Below, in pieces: positions 25,128 to 34,409 of a stretch of 64,000 bases of DNA. The stretch covers positions 19,134-83,133 of the forward strand of contig JAFTCL010000034.1 of the NCBI GenBank assembly GCA_017454745.1, written 5' to 3'. Position 1 is the first letter of the stretch. Each line of letters begins with the position of its first letter. The stretch is from Kiritimatiellia bacterium (GTDB taxonomy: Bacteria > Verrucomicrobiota > Kiritimatiellia > RFP12 > UBA1067). The translations under genes and the position numbers were made by a program. Under the pieces are notes generated by a model. The model was given only the letters and a program-made list of their open reading frames with translations. It searched no databases and was not told the DNA's origin.

Positions 25128-25161
25128 TAAAACTCCGCCCGACGCCGCACCGTCCCGCATG

Positions 25162-26367
25162 TTACAGCGATATTTCGACGAGCGTCTCGAATCTGGCGGT
25201 ACGCGGGAACAGATCGAACAGCTGGGCGCGGCGGAGGCGGTAGCCGCCTTCGAGAATTATCTTCAAATCGCGGGCCAAGGTGGCAGGGTCGCAGGATACG
25301 CAAAAAATTCTCGGCACAACGCTGTCACGCAGTTGTTGCGCCACGTTTACCGCCATGCCGCCGCGTGGCGGGTCAACGATAACGGTGGTTTGGTCCCGAT
25401 GCGCCAGAATCCCGTTTAAATCAAAATGTTCCGCGCCCAATTCCAGGCAACGGAAATCCGCCGGTGAATTCCACGCCTTGGAATTTTTCTGTGCGGCAGC
25501 AACCGCCGCCCGCCCCGACTCCACACCCACCAAGCGAGTTCCCCCGTTAACGAGACAGGACAGACCCAACGCCCCCACGCCGCAATAAAGGTCAACAATC
25601 TCTCCCGCCCCGGAGATTGACGAAAACCATTCCGTCAATCTCCGGATAAGCAACGAAGCGGCAGCGGGGTTTACCTGAAAGAAACCGTCCGCCGGAACTT
25701 GGAGCGACCCGAACGGGGTACGCTCGGTGAGCATCCGGGGTAAAGTGGAATGCCGCATGGCGGCGCTGTACCATCCCGCGCCGTTGGATTCGGTGCAACG
25801 GAACACCACATCCGCGCCGGGACGAAAACGCCGCACGATAGGCGGATGCAACAACCGGGACAACTCGATGTTTATTGCAGGGTCGGAGAGCGGGCAGCCG
25901 GATGTCGGCAAAATCTGATGGGAACGTTCCCGCATATAACCGAGCGCAATCCGTCCGTCGCGATTACAGCCGCAATGCAAAGTGAGCTTGTTGCGGTAAT
26001 TAAGGTGGCGGGGCGACGCGACCGGCGGAAGCAGGTTCAATCCGTCATATCCCGGCAATCTAGCCAGTGCCTCTTGAAGCTGAGCCTGCTTGACGGCCAA
26101 TTCCGCAGGATAGGCAAGATCGGCGTAAACGCAACCGGGAACCGGTGAACCGGAGGAAAGCCTGCAATCCGAACCATCAATCCGGTCGCGGCTCGACGTG
26201 AGCAACTTCACAATACGCCCTCGCAGAAAAGAACGCTTGCGCTGCACGATTTCGATCTGGACGGTTTCTCCGGGAAAGGCCCCCGGAACGAACACCACCG
26301 CGTTGTCGAGACGGGCCAAGCCGTCACCACCGTAAACGCACTTCTCAATGGTAACCGTTTCCGTCAC
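25162..26367 (-). CDS. RNA 5-methyluridine methyltransferase, RlmD/TrmA family
   Basis: S-adenosylmethionine-dependent uridine-C5 methyltransferase, most likely for 23S rRNA. The 401 residues contain an N-terminal TRAM domain (about 1-55), FFQVNP near 230, the SAM motif DLYCGVGALGL near 259, VDPPRGG near 331, and the catalytic SCDPATLARD near 352. The iron-sulphur cysteine pattern is irregular: two cysteines near 67 and 78 are 11 apart and the middle one is absent. Cluster binding is therefore doubtful. Its ATG overlaps the miaB stop (ATGA). RlmD, RlmC and TrmA cannot be separated by eye. Confidence 0.85.
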   Translation of the reverse strand: MTETVTIEKCVYGGDGLARLDNAVVFVPGAFPGETVQIEIVQRKRSFLRGRIVKLLTSSRDRIDGSDCRLSSGSPVPGCVYADLAYPAELAVKQAQLQEALARLPGYDGLNLLPPVASPRHLNYRNKLTLHCGCNRDGRIALGYMRERSHQILPTSGCPLSDPAINIELSRLLHPPIVRRFRPGADVVFRCTESNGAGWYSAAMRHSTLPRMLTERTPFGSLQVPADGFFQVNPAAASLLIRRLTEWFSSISGAGEIVDLYCGVGALGLSCLVNGGTRLVGVESGRAAVAAAQKNSKAWNSPADFRCLELGAEHFDLNGILAHRDQTTVIVDPPRGGMAVNVAQQLRDSVVPRIFCVSCDPATLARDLKIILEGGYRLRRAQLFDLFPRTARFETLVEISL

Positions 26368-27716
26368 TGCACCACCTCGCCGTAAAGCGTCTGTGGGGCG
26401 GCGCGGGTTATGCGGACGGGGACGATAACTCCGGCGCGAATACCCGGCACCGGTTCAAACACCACGATTTTGTTGCCGTCCGAACGACCGGCCCAACGTT
26501 TGGCGTTGCGCAAACTGCGCCCCTCCGCCAACACCTGCTGGACCGTCCCGACCAGTAATTCGTTGTTTCGGACCCCGCGCAAATCCTGATCGGACAGCAA
26601 CACCTGATTGCGCCGCATCTTCTCCGCTTCCGAAACATCGTCCTCCATTGCTGCGGCCGGGGTACCCGGACGAGGCGAATACTTAAAAATAAAGGCGTTG
26701 TCAAATCCTGCGGCATCCATCAAACTGCGGGTTTGCTCGAAATCCTCAACCGTTTCGCCGGGGAAACCGACAATCACATCGGTGGTGAGCGCGAAATCCG
26801 GCATCGCCGAACGCAACCTGCCCACCGCGTCAAGGTACTGCCCGCGGGTATAACCACGACGCATGGCCTTCAAAATGCGGTCGGAACCAGACTGCACCGG
26901 CAGATGCAGGTGGTGGCAGATTTGGGGTATGGTGGACATCGCCCGCACCAATTCGGCGGTACAGCCGGAGGGGTGGCCGGAGGTGAAACGAACGCGCAAA
27001 ATGCCTGGCAAGGCGGCAACCGCCTCCAAAAGCCGCGCAAAGGGCTCGCGGTAGCCGCCGGGTGACGGCGGGTCAATCGCGTCATCCCACACCGGGTTCA
27101 TTCGGCCGTAGTTCATCACGCTCTGGCCCAACAGGGTAACCTCGCAAACGCCGTGCCGGGTTAGCGCGGCGATTTCAGCGACAATCTCGCGCGCCGGTCT
27201 GCTGTATTCGCATCCACGCACATCGGGAACGATACAGTAGGCGCAACGGCGGTTGCAGCCCAACAAGATGGTGACAAAAGCAGAAAAACCTCCGTCCTCG
27301 GTATGCGCTTCCGGAACGTCCGGCACCTCGTTGGGATCGGAGAATTCGCTGATCCCGCGTTCGCCGGCCATTACCCGTTCCACCAGCCGCGGAATCGCCC
27401 CGGCCCGGCGGGTTCCGACCGAAAAATCCAGCGTCGGGACCCGTTTGAAGATTTCATTCCCCAACCGTTGCGCCATGCATCCCATCAATCCCACCAAACG
27501 TCCGGGATGGTCGCGGCGCGAAGCGCAAAGCAAACCGAGTTTACCCAGCGCCTTGTCTTCGGCCTTGGCCCGCACGCTGCACGAGTTGACGATCACCAAA
27601 TCGGCGTCATGCTCGGATTCCGCCGCGACATACCCGGCGGCGGAAAGCACCGCGGATACCGCTTCGGAATCGCGGACGTTCATTTGGCAGCCGTAAGTGT
27701 GGAGAAAAAACTTCAT
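26364..27716 (-). CDS. miaB: tRNA-2-methylthio-N6-dimethylallyladenosine synthase
   Basis: Radical-SAM methylthiotransferase that adds the ms2 group to i6A37 of tRNAs reading codons starting with U. The 450-residue protein has the complete layout. The UPF0004 domain has cluster cysteines Cys10 (TYGCQMN), Cys46 (NSCSVR) and Cys80 (GCMAQ). The radical-SAM motif is CNRRCAYC (Cys154, 158, 161). A C-terminal TRAM domain includes GRSDGNKIVVFE. The sequence TYGCQMNVRDSE and the central HLPVQSGSD motif mark MiaB rather than RimO or MtaB. It lies between the metallophosphoesterase (12 bases upstream) and the rlmD-like gene. Confidence 0.95.
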   Translation of the reverse strand: MKFFLHTYGCQMNVRDSEAVSAVLSAAGYVAAESEHDADLVIVNSCSVRAKAEDKALGKLGLLCASRRDHPGRLVGLMGCMAQRLGNEIFKRVPTLDFSVGTRRAGAIPRLVERVMAGERGISEFSDPNEVPDVPEAHTEDGGFSAFVTILLGCNRRCAYCIVPDVRGCEYSRPAREIVAEIAALTRHGVCEVTLLGQSVMNYGRMNPVWDDAIDPPSPGGYREPFARLLEAVAALPGILRVRFTSGHPSGCTAELVRAMSTIPQICHHLHLPVQSGSDRILKAMRRGYTRGQYLDAVGRLRSAMPDFALTTDVIVGFPGETVEDFEQTRSLMDAAGFDNAFIFKYSPRPGTPAAAMEDDVSEAEKMRRNQVLLSDQDLRGVRNNELLVGTVQQVLAEGRSLRNAKRWAGRSDGNKIVVFEPVPGIRAGVIVPVRITRAAPQTLYGEVVQ

Positions 27717-27728
27717 GTCTGTAAGCAG

Positions 27729-29228
27729 TTACCCTTGGCGGGTGATTTTTTGCGACGCCAGCGGTTTTCCCGCGTTCCAGAAGGAATCCAGCGGCACCAC
27801 CTCAAAGTGGAACGGCTGGTCGGGCGGCGTAATGTCGGCGGCGATCACACACGTGTCGCCTTTCCTCGCTTTGGGAGATTCAATAGAATGGTTATAACCG
27901 GTCGCTATAACGTATTTGCTCTTTTTCTCGCCCTTATCGGGGATGATGCTGATTTCATATTCGTGCGGGCGGGCGCCTTTTACCGCTATTGCCGACGGAA
28001 ACGCCAGCTTGAACGCATCCTTCTTGGTCTTGGGGATTCCGGCGCCACCGCGGTTGGTGGCTTTGATCCGCGTCACATAAAGCTTTGCGTCCGAGGGAAA
28101 TTCCGGGGCACGAAACTTATGTTTGCGGACGGCGAACGCGTACGGTTTGGATTCGGCGGCGGGAAGCGGCATCACCCAATCGTCGCCCACGAACAGATTG
28201 GTAAGAAACTCGCGGCGGGCAAAGGTGATATGGTCGGAATAAACGCTTACCAGCATACCTTGGCGGCAGTCTGTTGGATCGGCGATCGGCATCATCTTAA
28301 GCGGGTCGATTTTGTCGCGGTTGCCGGCCGCGCCGGTATTTTCGTATCCGCACGGAGGACGGGAATCGTAAGTACGCCCGCTGTAACGGAGCGAACTGGT
28401 TCCGATGGAGGTAAAAGTATCCTGCCAGATCGAGCGTTCGTCGGTCAGCGAATAGTGGGAATGCCCGGAAAAGGCGATGGCATTGGGAAACGCGCTGAGG
28501 GTTTTGGTGACCACGCCGCTGTCGTGTCCCCAAGCCCAAGGACCGTAACAGGTGTCTTTCGGATGGGGATGCTGGGTATAGAAAAACGGCAGCGCGGGAT
28601 CGAGTTTCTTCCCGTTGGCGGACATAAAATCTTCGATACGGTCAAAAGAGCATTTTTCACTCCTGCCGTACCCGTCCCAATGGTGCCCGATAAAGGAATA
28701 TCCCTTAATCTGCTTCAGATAAATCGGAGCGTACTCTTCTTGGAAAATGCGTTCCCAATTCCCCTTGTAATCAGTACTGAGAATATGTTTCGGGCGTTCG
28801 GCGTCATTCGGGAAACGCTTCTTGGCGTACCCGCCGTATCCGGCGCCTTCCCAATCGTGGTTGCCGTAAATGAACACCTTTTCGACGGTACGCCCGTCCG
28901 GCGCCTTGTTGTTGGGGAACACTTTAAACCAAGCGTCGGCGACCTTTTGCAATTGCTCGACCATCCCCTTGTCGGCCATGTCGCCGGCGATCATCACCGC
29001 ATCCACCCCTTGGTCGCGGAACCACTCAAGGGTATGGACGAACGTTTTTGTATCCCCCTGGCGACCGGTGTCGCCGGCCGTTTCCATAATGTGGATGTCG
29101 GACACCACCCCGAACTTAAGCTTGGGGGCGCCGGAAAACAATCCGCCCGGGGCGCGGAAAACACGGCATCCTGAAAACGCGGTGAACGACAGCGCGCTGC
29201 CGATAAAGAAACGGCGTGACAAATCCAT
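27729..29228 (-). CDS. Tat-exported metallophosphoesterase, probable lipoprotein
   Basis: A 499-residue calcineurin-like phosphoesterase acting outside the cytoplasm. The ATG at 29228 is chosen over an upstream GTG/ATG-type start because AAGGAG lies just before it and a Tat signal begins at once (SRRFFIG at 4-10). A cysteine at 21 in FSGC makes a Tat-lipoprotein plausible. Metal motifs are VSDIH (42-46), AGDMAD (81-86), GNHDW (122-126) and GHSHYS near 258. The C-terminal 150 residues, with RGGAGIPKTKKDAFKL, form an accessory beta domain. The substrate is unknown. It is the first gene of the miaB operon. Confidence 0.88.
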   Translation of the reverse strand: MDLSRRFFIGSALSFTAFSGCRVFRAPGGLFSGAPKLKFGVVSDIHIMETAGDTGRQGDTKTFVHTLEWFRDQGVDAVMIAGDMADKGMVEQLQKVADAWFKVFPNNKAPDGRTVEKVFIYGNHDWEGAGYGGYAKKRFPNDAERPKHILSTDYKGNWERIFQEEYAPIYLKQIKGYSFIGHHWDGYGRSEKCSFDRIEDFMSANGKKLDPALPFFYTQHPHPKDTCYGPWAWGHDSGVVTKTLSAFPNAIAFSGHSHYSLTDERSIWQDTFTSIGTSSLRYSGRTYDSRPPCGYENTGAAGNRDKIDPLKMMPIADPTDCRQGMLVSVYSDHITFARREFLTNLFVGDDWVMPLPAAESKPYAFAVRKHKFRAPEFPSDAKLYVTRIKATNRGGAGIPKTKKDAFKLAFPSAIAVKGARPHEYEISIIPDKGEKKSKYVIATGYNHSIESPKARKGDTCVIAADITPPDQPFHFEVVPLDSFWNAGKPLASQKITRQG

Positions 29229-29314
29229 TGCAAACTCCTTGCTTACTGGGTCGAAACGGTTATGTCGTCTTGGGCTTACACCGCTCGCTGGCATACCGTT
29301 TAAAACTGGCGGTG

Positions 29315-29343
29315 ATTCTAACAGTTTACCCCAATGCGGTCAA
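29315..29343 (-). promoter_or_regulatory. promoter of the phosphoesterase-miaB-rlmD operon
   Basis: On the minus strand TTGACC (29343-29338), a 17-base spacer and TAGAAT (29320-29315), close to the sigma70 consensus. The predicted 5' leader is about 80 bases. Confidence 0.75.
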
Positions 29344-29386
29344 GGGCATTTTTCGTCAACTTTAGTCGCGCCGCTCGTTTTCCCGC

Positions 29387-29415
29387 TTGAACTCGAAGAC
29401 CGAAATTAGTATCAT
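29387..29415 (+). promoter_or_regulatory. promoter of the giant phosphodiesterase gene
   Basis: TTGAAC (29387-29392), a 17-base spacer and TATCAT (29410-29415). It is back-to-back with the promoter at 29315-29343. The leader to the ATG at 29520 is about 98 bases with no obvious structure. Confidence 0.62.
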
Positions 29416-29519
29416 ATTTCCGTTTTTGTATCGGGGTTGCCACATCCCCGAAACTAAAGGCACGGCAAATCTATTGCAAAGCGTTGCCGCAGTTACCAGC
29501 CAACGAAAGGGACCAATCC

Positions 29520-32500
29520 ATGACAGCAGGGAAAATGTTCAATGGAAAGCCGCTCGCAAGGGTCGATGATTGGGGGTTTGTTGCGATTGTCATCCTATGC
29601 ATGGCTATGATGCCTTTAGCGATGTTCGCTGAAGGCGTTAAGCGTTCGATGTCGCTTGTGGTAATGGTGGACGGTCTTCGCGCCGACGCGATCGAATCGG
29701 GATACATGCCCAACCTTGAAAAACTGCGCACCGGAAAATGGCAGAGTGGCTACAAGGCCGCATGGTCGGTGACGGGGCAGATCACTCCGGGCTCCGCGCC
29801 GTCCTCCGCGCCTAACCACGTCTCTATCGCGACGGGATTCAATCCGGCAACGCACGGTGTGACATCGAACACCATACTTGAAAACGGAACTCCGTCCGCT
29901 ATGCCGACGTGGCTCAAGCGCGTCATTGACGCGAAGCAGGGAGCGACAGCGCTCTTCGTCTATTCCTGGAGCCCGGACGGTAACATCGCCCCGAGCGAGG
30001 GCATAGAGTCCATGGGCGACTCGGACAACGAGAACGCCGCCGCGCTCGCGTCGCGTCTCGCTGCCGCGAACGCGCCGGACGCGACCTTGTACTTCATCGA
30101 CGCGGTTGACCACGCTGGTCACGCGGGGCAATACTATTCTTACACCGACGGATACCTCGCCGCCGTAGCGACGGTTGACGGCTACATCGGCGCCTGCCTC
30201 AACGCGATTGCGTCCCGTCCGACCTTCGCGGACGAGGACTGGCTCATCGCCGTCACTTCCGACCACGGCGGATACGGCACATACCATGGACAGATTACCG
30301 CAGGCGGCCACGCCCAGACCATTCCGATTGTTATAGCAGGAACTAACATAACGCAGGGTCGCATCCCCGGCACACCGTACAACTTCGACGTGGCGGCGTC
30401 CGCGCTCCACCATTTCGGCATCACGGTTGCGGGGCTTCAGGCCTCGCTGCGCGACGGCGCGGCGGAGACGGTACGGACACTCAATGACGGTCTGTCCGTA
30501 TATCTCTCGTTCAACGAATCGATGACCGACAACGCGGTCGCTGGCAGTTCCGTCACGCCGGAAATCGTCGGCTCACCAACCCTAGTGGCGAACGGAATGC
30601 ACGGCAATAGCATGAGCGTCTCCACGAACAACGTCCTTAAACTCGCCGGCTCCGAATCGCTTTCGTTCGAGGATTCCAATCGCAGCTTCGCGGCGGTTGT
30701 GTGGGCAAAGTTCGCCGACAAGGGCGACGCCGGCGGCGATCCCGTCATTTTCGGCAACAAGTCTTGGTCGGGCAATGTCAAGGGGATGATTCTCACGTCT
30801 AGAAAAAAGGCGGGATGGACCTCCCCCGCATCAGGCGCGGGAGTCGGCCTCAACATCGGTTCCGGTTCAGGACGCATGGACATCTATCCAATGCCGACCG
30901 AGGGTGCATCGGCATGGACCTTCTACGCCGTCACGTATTCCGAGAACGGTACGTACACGCTCTACCAGGGTCGCAGTGACGGGACGCTCTATTGGGTGTC
31001 CGGACAGTTCTCCGCCGCCACACTGGCATCTGGCCTGCCGTTCTACATTGGACAAGACGGAACGGGCAATTATTCAAAGCACTTCGTCGGCGAAGTTGAT
31101 GATTTCGCGCTTTGGACGCGCGGGCTTTCGCATGACGACATCCGCCGTATCTACGAGTGCGGAAGGTCAGGCATGGATTTGGGCGACCTGCTGAAGGTCG
31201 ATGCGAACGACGCGCCCACAATGGAGGTCTCGGTTGCAGACGGCGAGTACACGCTGGCATTCGGCGGACGCCGCACAATGACGCACGAGCTATACATTGC
31301 CTACGGGTCTGATGATGCGGGCGGGAACAAGCACGCATGGGAATCGTTCGACAAAATCGCCGACATTCCAGTGGACACGACGACGCATTCATACACTGTA
31401 CCCAATGAACTTAAAGCCGCGAACGCGAAGTTCCGCTTCTTCCTGATGCAGACGGACAGCCTTCCGTACGCAAAGGAGGTTGAATACGCCCATTCGGACG
31501 GTAACGCCTGGATTGACACCGGCATCGCGCCGCGTCGCGACCTCGTCGCGGAGTTTGACGTGCGACTAACCGCCGACAACACGGAATGGGGTACGGGTAA
31601 GAACGACACGCAGATCGCAATCTACGAGAACATATTCGGTGCGTTCTGCGGCACGGACAAGAAAGGGAACTACGGCATGTGCCGCTATCGCAGATCGGGC
31701 AACGGCAACCACAACAAGTGGGATCGCGAATTAAACACCGGGAACAACTACCAGTTCGTCGGCAGCTGCGTTAACGACACAGACTACCACGTTGTGTTCT
31801 CCACAACTAATCTCGTCATCAACGGTACGTCTTACGGCAGCGGAATCACCGCCGCAAACTTCATCGAAGGCGGATACGGCATTGCGCTTTACCGCAACTT
31901 GAAGAACGGAGCAATTTATGACGACACGATGATCGGTTACTTCAAGACCTTCTCGCTCTACACCCCCAAACGCAAGGTACGCAACTATATGCCCGCCGTT
32001 GATGCCGGCGGCACAGTGGGGATGTTCGACACGGTGACGGGGCAATTCCAGACGAGCGCGGACACCGCGCTCACCGCCGGTTCGGACTGCGACGCCGTGC
32101 GCAAGGGATGGGTGCGTTGCGTCTCCGAAAAGGTTTATACTGCGAGCGACACTATTCCTGTCACCGCTACCTACACGGGTTTGGGGAGCGATCCGCTCGA
32201 CTTCACCGATTCCGCGAACTGGGTTTGCGAGAATGCATACGGCATCGTGGTCGATGGTACCGTGCCGACCACCGATACGGCGGTGACGATAACCGGAGAG
32301 ACGGCGTTCGCCGTGCCAAGCGGCGCGGCAACGCCCGTCTGTGCGAGCATCAGATTCAACAACGCCACTCCAACAAACGCGACGGATTGGAGCGGACTTG
32401 ATTTCGCCAAAGTGACGGCAAACTCAGTGATTGACCTCAAAGGGCATACACTTTATCTCGGCGATGAAAACAGCGCGGCATTGAGCCAGTTTACCGTGAC

Positions 32501-33611
32501 CGACTCCTCGGACGGCGAACCCGGCATGTTGCGCATTTCGGTTGCATCGGGCGCGACGCTTGCCAACGAAGGCGTATCATTGACCGGAAACCTTAAACTC
32601 AAGAAAGAGGGAGATGGCACATTCTCAGCCGCGAAGTCGGGTCAGACATATAGTGGCGGCACGGACGTGGTTGCCGGAACCGTTCGCGTTGGTTCGTCCG
32701 GCATCGGGCATTTCGGCAGCGGTGTCGTCCATGTTCCGACTGGAACGACATACGATGCGTACGGCAATGCCGATTCTTCCGTGAACCTTGTTCTCGCCGG
32801 CGGAAAAATCGCGAATAACGGCGTTAACGCCACGTTACCCTCGACATTAAGCATGACGGAAGATTCAACTATCGAGTTCGCCGTATTGCCCGCAAACCAC
32901 GACATGACCCTCCCCGCCGGCGCGGTCTGGAATCTCGGCGGAAAGACGCTTTCCGTTGTGATGGACGGCTACGATCCCGATCTGCATGTGGGGGACGTGA
33001 CGATTTCCAACGGAACCTTCACCGTCACGGTCAACACCTACAACAACGAGACGAAAGGGTATGTGCAAATCTACAAACTACGCGGCAGAGACGGGCTGAA
33101 CCTCGATCTGGGCAACACGTGTCTGCGCCTTTCCTCGGGCGGGGTTGCGACTTCGCAAGTTTGTGACTTCACGGCGAATCCGCCAGACCAGGCGAATGTG
33201 GTGTACAGCTATTCGACGAGCCGGTTGCAGATTTTCGGTACCTATACGCCGCAGACGGTACGCGGATTGAACATGACGATGATGGACGGCTCGACGTTGG
33301 ACATTTCGCATTGGTCCGGCGCGTACAATTGCGTATTCACAAACCCGAAATACGGCAACAACGCAAACAACACCCTCTGCGATCTCCAATTCTCCGCCGG
33401 GACGATTACGGTGAATCTCGCGGGACGGACGGACTTGGAGGAAATCGCAACGAGCGAATCGCCATACATCGTCACATGGGAAAAGGAGCCGGTCACAGGA
33501 GTGTCATTCGTGCTTGATCCAGAAACTGCGGCGAGAACATTTGAAATTGCCAAAGAATCGACCGGGCTTCGCCTCAAGTACAGCGGCGGGACAATCATCA
33601 TTATACTCTGA
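29520..33611 (+). CDS. giant exported type I phosphodiesterase with LamG and autotransporter-type repeats
   Basis: A 1363-residue protein. The ATG at 29520 is nine bases after AAAGG and gives a signal-like hydrophobic segment at 20-38. Residues about 40-320 are a type I phosphodiesterase/alkaline-phosphatase-superfamily domain. Metal and nucleophile motifs are VVMVDGLRAD (Asp51), SAPNH (Ser96 in the usual Thr position), DAVDHAGH near 192-199, TSDHGG near 245 and GGHAQ near 261. About 325-555 is a LamG/concanavalin-like domain, about 660-860 a second lectin-like region, and the rest beta-helix-type repeats, including a PATR-like unit near 1025-1055. The chain ends in SGGTIIIIL. No autotransporter barrel is present. 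The combination is unusual and its substrate unknown. Confidence 0.8.
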   Translation: MTAGKMFNGKPLARVDDWGFVAIVILCMAMMPLAMFAEGVKRSMSLVVMVDGLRADAIESGYMPNLEKLRTGKWQSGYKAAWSVTGQITPGSAPSSAPNHVSIATGFNPATHGVTSNTILENGTPSAMPTWLKRVIDAKQGATALFVYSWSPDGNIAPSEGIESMGDSDNENAAALASRLAAANAPDATLYFIDAVDHAGHAGQYYSYTDGYLAAVATVDGYIGACLNAIASRPTFADEDWLIAVTSDHGGYGTYHGQITAGGHAQTIPIVIAGTNITQGRIPGTPYNFDVAASALHHFGITVAGLQASLRDGAAETVRTLNDGLSVYLSFNESMTDNAVAGSSVTPEIVGSPTLVANGMHGNSMSVSTNNVLKLAGSESLSFEDSNRSFAAVVWAKFADKGDAGGDPVIFGNKSWSGNVKGMILTSRKKAGWTSPASGAGVGLNIGSGSGRMDIYPMPTEGASAWTFYAVTYSENGTYTLYQGRSDGTLYWVSGQFSAATLASGLPFYIGQDGTGNYSKHFVGEVDDFALWTRGLSHDDIRRIYECGRSGMDLGDLLKVDANDAPTMEVSVADGEYTLAFGGRRTMTHELYIAYGSDDAGGNKHAWESFDKIADIPVDTTTHSYTVPNELKAANAKFRFFLMQTDSLPYAKEVEYAHSDGNAWIDTGIAPRRDLVAEFDVRLTADNTEWGTGKNDTQIAIYENIFGAFCGTDKKGNYGMCRYRRSGNGNHNKWDRELNTGNNYQFVGSCVNDTDYHVVFSTTNLVINGTSYGSGITAANFIEGGYGIALYRNLKNGAIYDDTMIGYFKTFSLYTPKRKVRNYMPAVDAGGTVGMFDTVTGQFQTSADTALTAGSDCDAVRKGWVRCVSEKVYTASDTIPVTATYTGLGSDPLDFTDSANWVCENAYGIVVDGTVPTTDTAVTITGETAFAVPSGAATPVCASIRFNNATPTNATDWSGLDFAKVTANSVIDLKGHTLYLGDENSAALSQFTVTDSSDGEPGMLRISVASGATLANEGVSLTGNLKLKKEGDGTFSAAKSGQTYSGGTDVVAGTVRVGSSGIGHFGSGVVHVPTGTTYDAYGNADSSVNLVLAGGKIANNGVNATLPSTLSMTEDSTIEFAVLPANHDMTLPAGAVWNLGGKTLSVVMDGYDPDLHVGDVTISNGTFTVTVNTYNNETKGYVQIYKLRGRDGLNLDLGNTCLRLSSGGVATSQVCDFTANPPDQANVVYSYSTSRLQIFGTYTPQTVRGLNMTMMDGSTLDISHWSGAYNCVFTNPKYGNNANNTLCDLQFSAGTITVNLAGRTDLEEIATSESPYIVTWEKEPVTGVSFVLDPETAARTFEIAKESTGLRLKYSGGTIIIIL

Positions 33612-33663
33612 AAGAAGGCAACGGGTTGTTTGCCAGAAGGCGTAGACACGCCATGGATTGGCT

Positions 33664-34407
33664 TTATCCGCGGTCGCGGTTTGGATCGGCTTTGGATGCC
33701 CAATCCGCCTGCCGGGCGACACCCATCATAATAGACACGTCATCGTCCGAAAAGACTCCGCGGGAGAAAATCCGCTGGATCCCCTGCATCATGTGGTCGG
33801 CTTTGTCGGGCTTCATGAAACCGATTTCCAGCAGCATTCCGCGCCAAATGTCCAACAGTCTCAACTTACGTGCCATTTGCGCGGGTTCGGATTTTTCGAC
33901 CGGCGGCTCGTATGTACCTAATGCGGAAAAAAGCTCGTAACAGCAAAGCAATACCGCCTGAGAAAGGTTCAAGGAGGTATAATCGGGATCAACAGGAATG
34001 CGTATCAAATGGGTGCAGCGGGCGATTTCGTCGTTTATCAAACCCTTGTCCTCACGTCCGAAAACCAACGCCACCTTGGAGTTGGCCGCCAACTGCAACA
34101 GGGTCGGCGACAATTCTCGCGGAGTCTTCACATGCTGACGGTACAACCCGCCGCGCGCCGTTGTTCCCACCACGAACGAGCAGTCGGAAACGGCCTCTTC
34201 AAAAGTCTCGGTTTTACGGCAACGCTGGAGAATCCCGGTGGCGTGCACCGCCATGCGCTCCGCCTCGGACCAATCGTCGCAGAGCCTCGGCGCGGCCAGC
34301 ACCAAATCACTGAAACCCATATTGGCCATAGCCCGGCATACCGACCCCACGTTGCCACTGTAAAGGGTGCCGACCAGCACCACCCGGAAATTTGACAGCA
34401 CACCCAT
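33664..34407 (-). CDS. trmJ: tRNA 2'-O-methyltransferase, TrmJ family (SPOUT)
   Basis: A SpoU/TrmH-superfamily knotted methyltransferase of 247 residues, expected to methylate the ribose at tRNA position 32. The N-terminus VVLVGTLYSGNVGSVCRAMANMGF (motif 1 around 9-32), FGREDKGLINDEIARC near 116-131 and SLNLSQAVLLCCYELF near 144-159 are the three family motifs. The C-terminal extension (about 175-247, MARKLRLLDIW) matches TrmJ rather than TrmL, which lacks it. It is the last gene of the minus-strand DRTGG/CBS/yicC run and starts two bases after yicC. Confidence 0.87.
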   Translation of the reverse strand: MGVLSNFRVVLVGTLYSGNVGSVCRAMANMGFSDLVLAAPRLCDDWSEAERMAVHATGILQRCRKTETFEEAVSDCSFVVGTTARGGLYRQHVKTPRELSPTLLQLAANSKVALVFGREDKGLINDEIARCTHLIRIPVDPDYTSLNLSQAVLLCCYELFSALGTYEPPVEKSEPAQMARKLRLLDIWRGMLLEIGFMKPDKADHMMQGIQRIFSRGVFSDDDVSIMMGVARQADWASKADPNRDRG

Positions 34408-34409
34408 GG

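Noticed and set aside
27303..29174. 623-codon plus-strand frame opposite the metallophosphoesterase and miaB
   Set aside because: It is rich in Arg, His and Gly with no domain. The minus-strand genes carry intact catalytic motifs.
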